Origin: JABFRJ01 sp964389095
GTDB lineage: Bacteria; Pseudomonadota; Alphaproteobacteria; Rhizobiales; Hyphomicrobiaceae
Reading direction: 5' to 3'
Length of the DNA: 55,621 nucleotides
NCBI GenBank assembly: GCA_964389095.1
Contig: CAYMEB010000006.1
Span: 1-55,621, forward strand
In this document: in pieces, positions 53,366 through 55,621 of the stretch
Layout of the letters: the number at the start of each line of letters is the position of its first letter
Position numbering within the stretch: position 1 is the first letter of the stretch
The notes under the pieces: model-generated
Database searches by the model: none
The model's input: only the letters and a program-made list of their open reading frames with translations
Told to the model about the DNA's origin: nothing
Made by a program: the position numbers and the translations under genes

Positions 53366-53980
53366 TCATTGGCGCTGAAGTACAGCGACCAGGGCTTTCA
53401 CGCTGCCGTTGTTTCGCGCGATGTAGTCCTCGAAGAGCTTCTTCAGGAACGGGGTCATCCACAGTCCCAGGACCTGGGCGTCGCGGATGCGGTAGCTGCC
53501 GCCGGTCTTGGTCAGCATCCAGGAGACTTCGTAGCTGGAGCCGTCCTGAAGGGTGACGGTGGAGTCCACCATCAGGCCGTAGCGCGCCTTGCGGACTTCG
53601 GGCGCGAACGTCACGCTCTTGATCGGGTACTTGGGGGCTTCGTTCGCGGCGTAGCGCGAGATGAAGCGGATCATCCCGGACGTGTAGGATTCCTGGTCGC
53701 CGGTTTCGAGGCGCGGGCGGTAGTCGCCGAGCGCGTAGAGACCGATCTGGCGCATGTCGCCGTAGCGGGAAACGACCGCCTGCATGGCGGAGGGCGAGCG
53801 GGTGCGCGCCGCCGCCATCATTTCCTTGGCGACACGATCGAGAAATGCGACGGCCGGGTCCGCGGCCCGCGCCGCGTCAGCCCATGCCGAAAGCATCAGG
53901 GCCAATGCGGAGGCCATGAACCAGGATTTCCAGCTGGGGCCCGCAGAGCCCGTCGCTCCGGAGTGGTCGATGTGCCGCAT
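53366..53980 (-). CDS. MlaC-family phospholipid-binding periplasmic protein
   Basis: The product has 204 residues. A signal peptide (about 1-37, ending ...SAWADAARAAD) is followed by the MlaC/Tgt2 fold: FLDRVAKEMMAAART, FTRFALGRY-like MRQIGLYALGDYRPR, VDSTVTLQDGSSYEVSWML and a C-terminal FEDYIARNNGSVKALVAVL. MlaC proteins shuttle phospholipids across the periplasm. No mlaA, mlaBDEF or hopanoid genes are in the window, so the partner is elsewhere. GAGGA lies before the ATG at 53980. Confidence 0.85.
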   Translation of the reverse strand: MRHIDHSGATGSAGPSWKSWFMASALALMLSAWADAARAADPAVAFLDRVAKEMMAAARTRSPSAMQAVVSRYGDMRQIGLYALGDYRPRLETGDQESYTSGMIRFISRYAANEAPKYPIKSVTFAPEVRKARYGLMVDSTVTLQDGSSYEVSWMLTKTGGSYRIRDAQVLGLWMTPFLKKLFEDYIARNNGSVKALVAVLQRQ

Positions 53981-54282
53981 ACGCGTCGATCCTCGTCGGT
54001 TCTGCCGGAAAACCGGCCGCAGCAATCGCTATTGCATTGCCGCACCGCTCCCGTCAAAGGGGCGGACCACATGGCGGCCCTGCCACACGGGCCACCGTTG
54101 CGCCGCCGCCCCGGGGCAGCGCGGGCACGGAACGCGAGCAATTCGGCATTTCCGCGACCATCGCGCGCAGACCATCCACAGCCTGCGTCGGCGTGACGGC
54201 GCACTTGCGCGGGCCCGCGCTGCTGTGACACCACCGTGCCGGCCAATCAATTCGGCACAGCCGGGACGGGCAGGCGGTCACG
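53981..54282. other. divergent intergenic region between the MlaC-like and enolase-like genes
   Basis: This stretch of about 300 bases holds no supported gene. A good minus-strand promoter lies at 54029-54057. No plus-strand -35/-10 pair for the enolase-like gene stands out; AGGCGG precedes its ATG. Confidence 0.5.
54029..54057 (-). promoter_or_regulatory. candidate sigma-70 promoter of the MlaC-like gene
   Basis: On the minus strand TTGACG (54057-54052) and CAATAG (54034-54029) are separated by exactly 17 bases. Transcription would start about 40 bases before the ATG at 53980. Confidence 0.45.
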
Positions 54283-55563
54283 ATGAGCAAGCGCATCCAC
54301 AAGGTACTGGCCAGGCGGGTCTGGGACAGCCGGGGGCGGCCCACGGTCGAGGCCGACGTCGTCGTCGAGGGTGGGGCGCGGGGTCGGGCGATCGCTCCGG
54401 CGGGGGCTTCCACGGGCTTGGGCGAGGCGCTGGATCGGCGCGACGGCGGGCCCGCGTTCGGCGGGCTCGACGTGACCAAGGCGGTGGCAAGCGTCAACGG
54501 CGAGATCGACCGGGCGCTGCGCGGTCTCGATGTGCTGGACCAGGCCGCCATCGATCGGCGCCTGATCGGTCTCGACGGCACTGCGAACAAGAGCCGCCTG
54601 GGCGGCAACGCGGTCATCGCGGTTTCGATGGCTGCTGCCCATGCGGCCGCGGCCGCGCAGGGGGTTCCGCTCTGGCGGCACCTCGCCGGAGAGCGCGAGC
54701 CGGGCCCGCTCCCGTTGCCGGAGATCCAGATCTTCGGCGGCGGCGCCCATGCCAACCGTCGCGTCGACGTCCAGGATTTCATGATCGTCGCGACCGGGGC
54801 GGAGGACTACGTCAGTGCGCTCGACTGGACCGCGGAGGTCTATCGCCATGCCGGCGAGTTGCTGGGCAAGAACGGCCGTCTCGCGGGCGTCGCCGACGAG
54901 GGCGGCTACTGGCCGGCCTTCGAAACCAACGAAGAGGCCCTCGACCTGCTCGTGCGCGCGATCGAGCGGGCCGGCTTTGCGCCGGGAGAGGACGTCTCGA
55001 TCTCGCTCGACATCGCCGCTTCGCAGTTCGGAGCGAGGGGCAACTATACGCTCGCTCGCGAAGGCCGCAGGCTCGATTCCGCGGCGCTCTCGGAAATGCT
55101 GGTAGGCTGGCTCCGCAAGTACCCCATCGTGGCGATCGAGGACCCGCTGGCGGAGGACGACGCGGAGGCTCTCGCGCGCTTCACCGCTGCCGCGGGATCG
55201 AGCGTGGAGGTGGTCGGCGACGACATCGTCTGCACCAGCCCGACCCGGATCGGCGAACTGGCCGCCATGGGCGCCTGCAACACCGCTCTGATCAAGCCCA
55301 ACCAGATCGGGACCCTGACCGAGACGCGCGCGGCGCTGGATGCGGCGCGGGCGGCGGGCTGGAACGCCATCGTATCGGCGCGCTCGGGCGAGACCGAGGA
55401 CGTCACGATCGTCCACCTCGCCGTCGGCTGGGGCATCGAGCAGCTCAAGGTCGGCTCCTTCACCCGCTCGGAACGGATGGTGAAGTGGAACGAGGGGTTG
55501 CGCATCGCCGAAGACCTGCCCACGGGTGCGGCTTTGCCGCCTAAAAATCGTTTTAGGTGGTGA
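54283..55563 (+). CDS. enolase-like protein with altered active site
   Basis: The product has 426 residues and is clearly of enolase descent: WDSRGRPTVEADVV, GASTGLGEAL, GGGAHA, DEGGYWP, SLDIAASQF, IEDPLAEDD, GDDIVCTSP, IKPNQIGTLTET and GSFTRSER. Metal ligands (Asp243, Glu286, Asp313), the base Lys338, Glu206 and Lys389 correspond to true enolase. Two active-site positions differ: the Glu of QEFMI is Asp165 (QDFMI), and the conserved His of the SHRSGETED motif is Ala366 (SARSGETED). The usual neighbours pyrG, kdsA and divIC are absent. It may be a paralogue acting on another substrate. The frame ends inside an inverted repeat. Confidence 0.85.
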   Translation: MSKRIHKVLARRVWDSRGRPTVEADVVVEGGARGRAIAPAGASTGLGEALDRRDGGPAFGGLDVTKAVASVNGEIDRALRGLDVLDQAAIDRRLIGLDGTANKSRLGGNAVIAVSMAAAHAAAAAQGVPLWRHLAGEREPGPLPLPEIQIFGGGAHANRRVDVQDFMIVATGAEDYVSALDWTAEVYRHAGELLGKNGRLAGVADEGGYWPAFETNEEALDLLVRAIERAGFAPGEDVSISLDIAASQFGARGNYTLAREGRRLDSAALSEMLVGWLRKYPIVAIEDPLAEDDAEALARFTAAAGSSVEVVGDDIVCTSPTRIGELAAMGACNTALIKPNQIGTLTETRAALDAARAAGWNAIVSARSGETEDVTIVHLAVGWGIEQLKVGSFTRSERMVKWNEGLRIAEDLPTGAALPPKNRFRW

Positions 55564-55618
55564 GGACCCCAGGGTGATTCAATTCACCACATAGGATAGC
55601 GGCCAGAACAGGGTTCTG
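55537..55618. repeat. three consecutive inverted repeats at the 3' end of the enolase-like gene
   Basis: The first is CCGCCTAAAA (55537-55546) / TTTTAGGTGG (55551-55560), ten bases per arm with one G:T pair and loop ATCG, covering the last codons. The second is GGTGA (55573-55577) / TCACC (55584-55588). The third is CAGAAC-AGG-GTTCTG (55604-55618), perfect. The DNA here is richer in A and T than its surroundings. It could be a terminator, an IS end or a binding site; the window stops too soon to tell. Confidence 0.45.
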
Positions 55619-55621
55619 AAG

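Overview
The window is about 55.6 kb of GC-rich DNA, densely coded on both strands, with many 1-8 base start/stop overlaps and frequent GTG starts. The organism is most likely an alphaproteobacterium. Support comes from a heterotetrameric sarcosine oxidase operon, a PuuD-type membrane urate hydroxylase, a PaaX-family regulator, a GTTC-N7-GTTC (alphaproteobacterial LexA) motif upstream of ssb, and the gene order dgt-argS-SPOR-nagZ-scpA-scpB beside HesB/IscA and xthA. Genus cannot be given from the sequence alone. No integrase, transposase, CRISPR array, prophage or rRNA was seen.

Left part (1-13.5 kb): a tRNA-Thr cut by the window edge, an M20 carbamoylase/amidohydrolase, and, divergent from it, a sarcosine oxidase operon (soxB, a cupin gene, soxD, soxA, soxG). 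These are followed by a GFA-family protein, a GNAT acetyltransferase, an alkylsulfatase-like metallo-beta-lactamase enzyme and a complete TRAP transporter (P, Q, M). The theme is import and oxidation of small organic nitrogen, carbon and possibly sulfur compounds.

Middle (13.6-31 kb): a Cys-rich DUF6455-like protein, a NodU-type carbamoyltransferase, thiL, a DUF1330-like protein, ppk2, an SDR lacking the usual catalytic Lys, small secreted and SEL1 proteins, and a tight run ugd - UDP-glucuronate epimerase - small membrane protein - paaX-like. Then come a TPR lipoprotein, a glutathionylspermidine synthase-family gene broken by two frameshifts, a secreted beta-rich protein, an M20 amidohydrolase and a Tat-exported FccB-like flavoprotein.

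Right-centre (31-43 kb): an ABC exporter, two small envelope proteins, ssb with a candidate LexA box, then a purine salvage and catabolism block. This block holds a BMP-type ABC importer (ATPase, two permeases, binding protein), a strong terminator, guanine deaminase, PuuD and an L,D-transpeptidase. Imported guanine would be deaminated to xanthine, and urate would be oxidised by PuuD with electrons passed to its cytochrome c domain. The xanthine dehydrogenase linking the two steps is not in the window.

Right end (43-55.6 kb): an orphan FbpC/PotA-type ATPase, then the minus-strand housekeeping run scpB, scpA, nagZ, a large SPOR-domain protein, argS and dgt. Divergent from these are HesB/IscA and xthA, followed by an MlaC-like protein and an enolase-like protein with two active-site substitutions. 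The last 85 bases contain three inverted repeats in a row. I found no clearly new multi-gene system. The strongest leads are the altered enolase paralogue, the twice-frameshifted glutathionylspermidine synthase gene, the LexA-like box at ssb, the possible CTG start of dgt and the cupin inside the sox operon.
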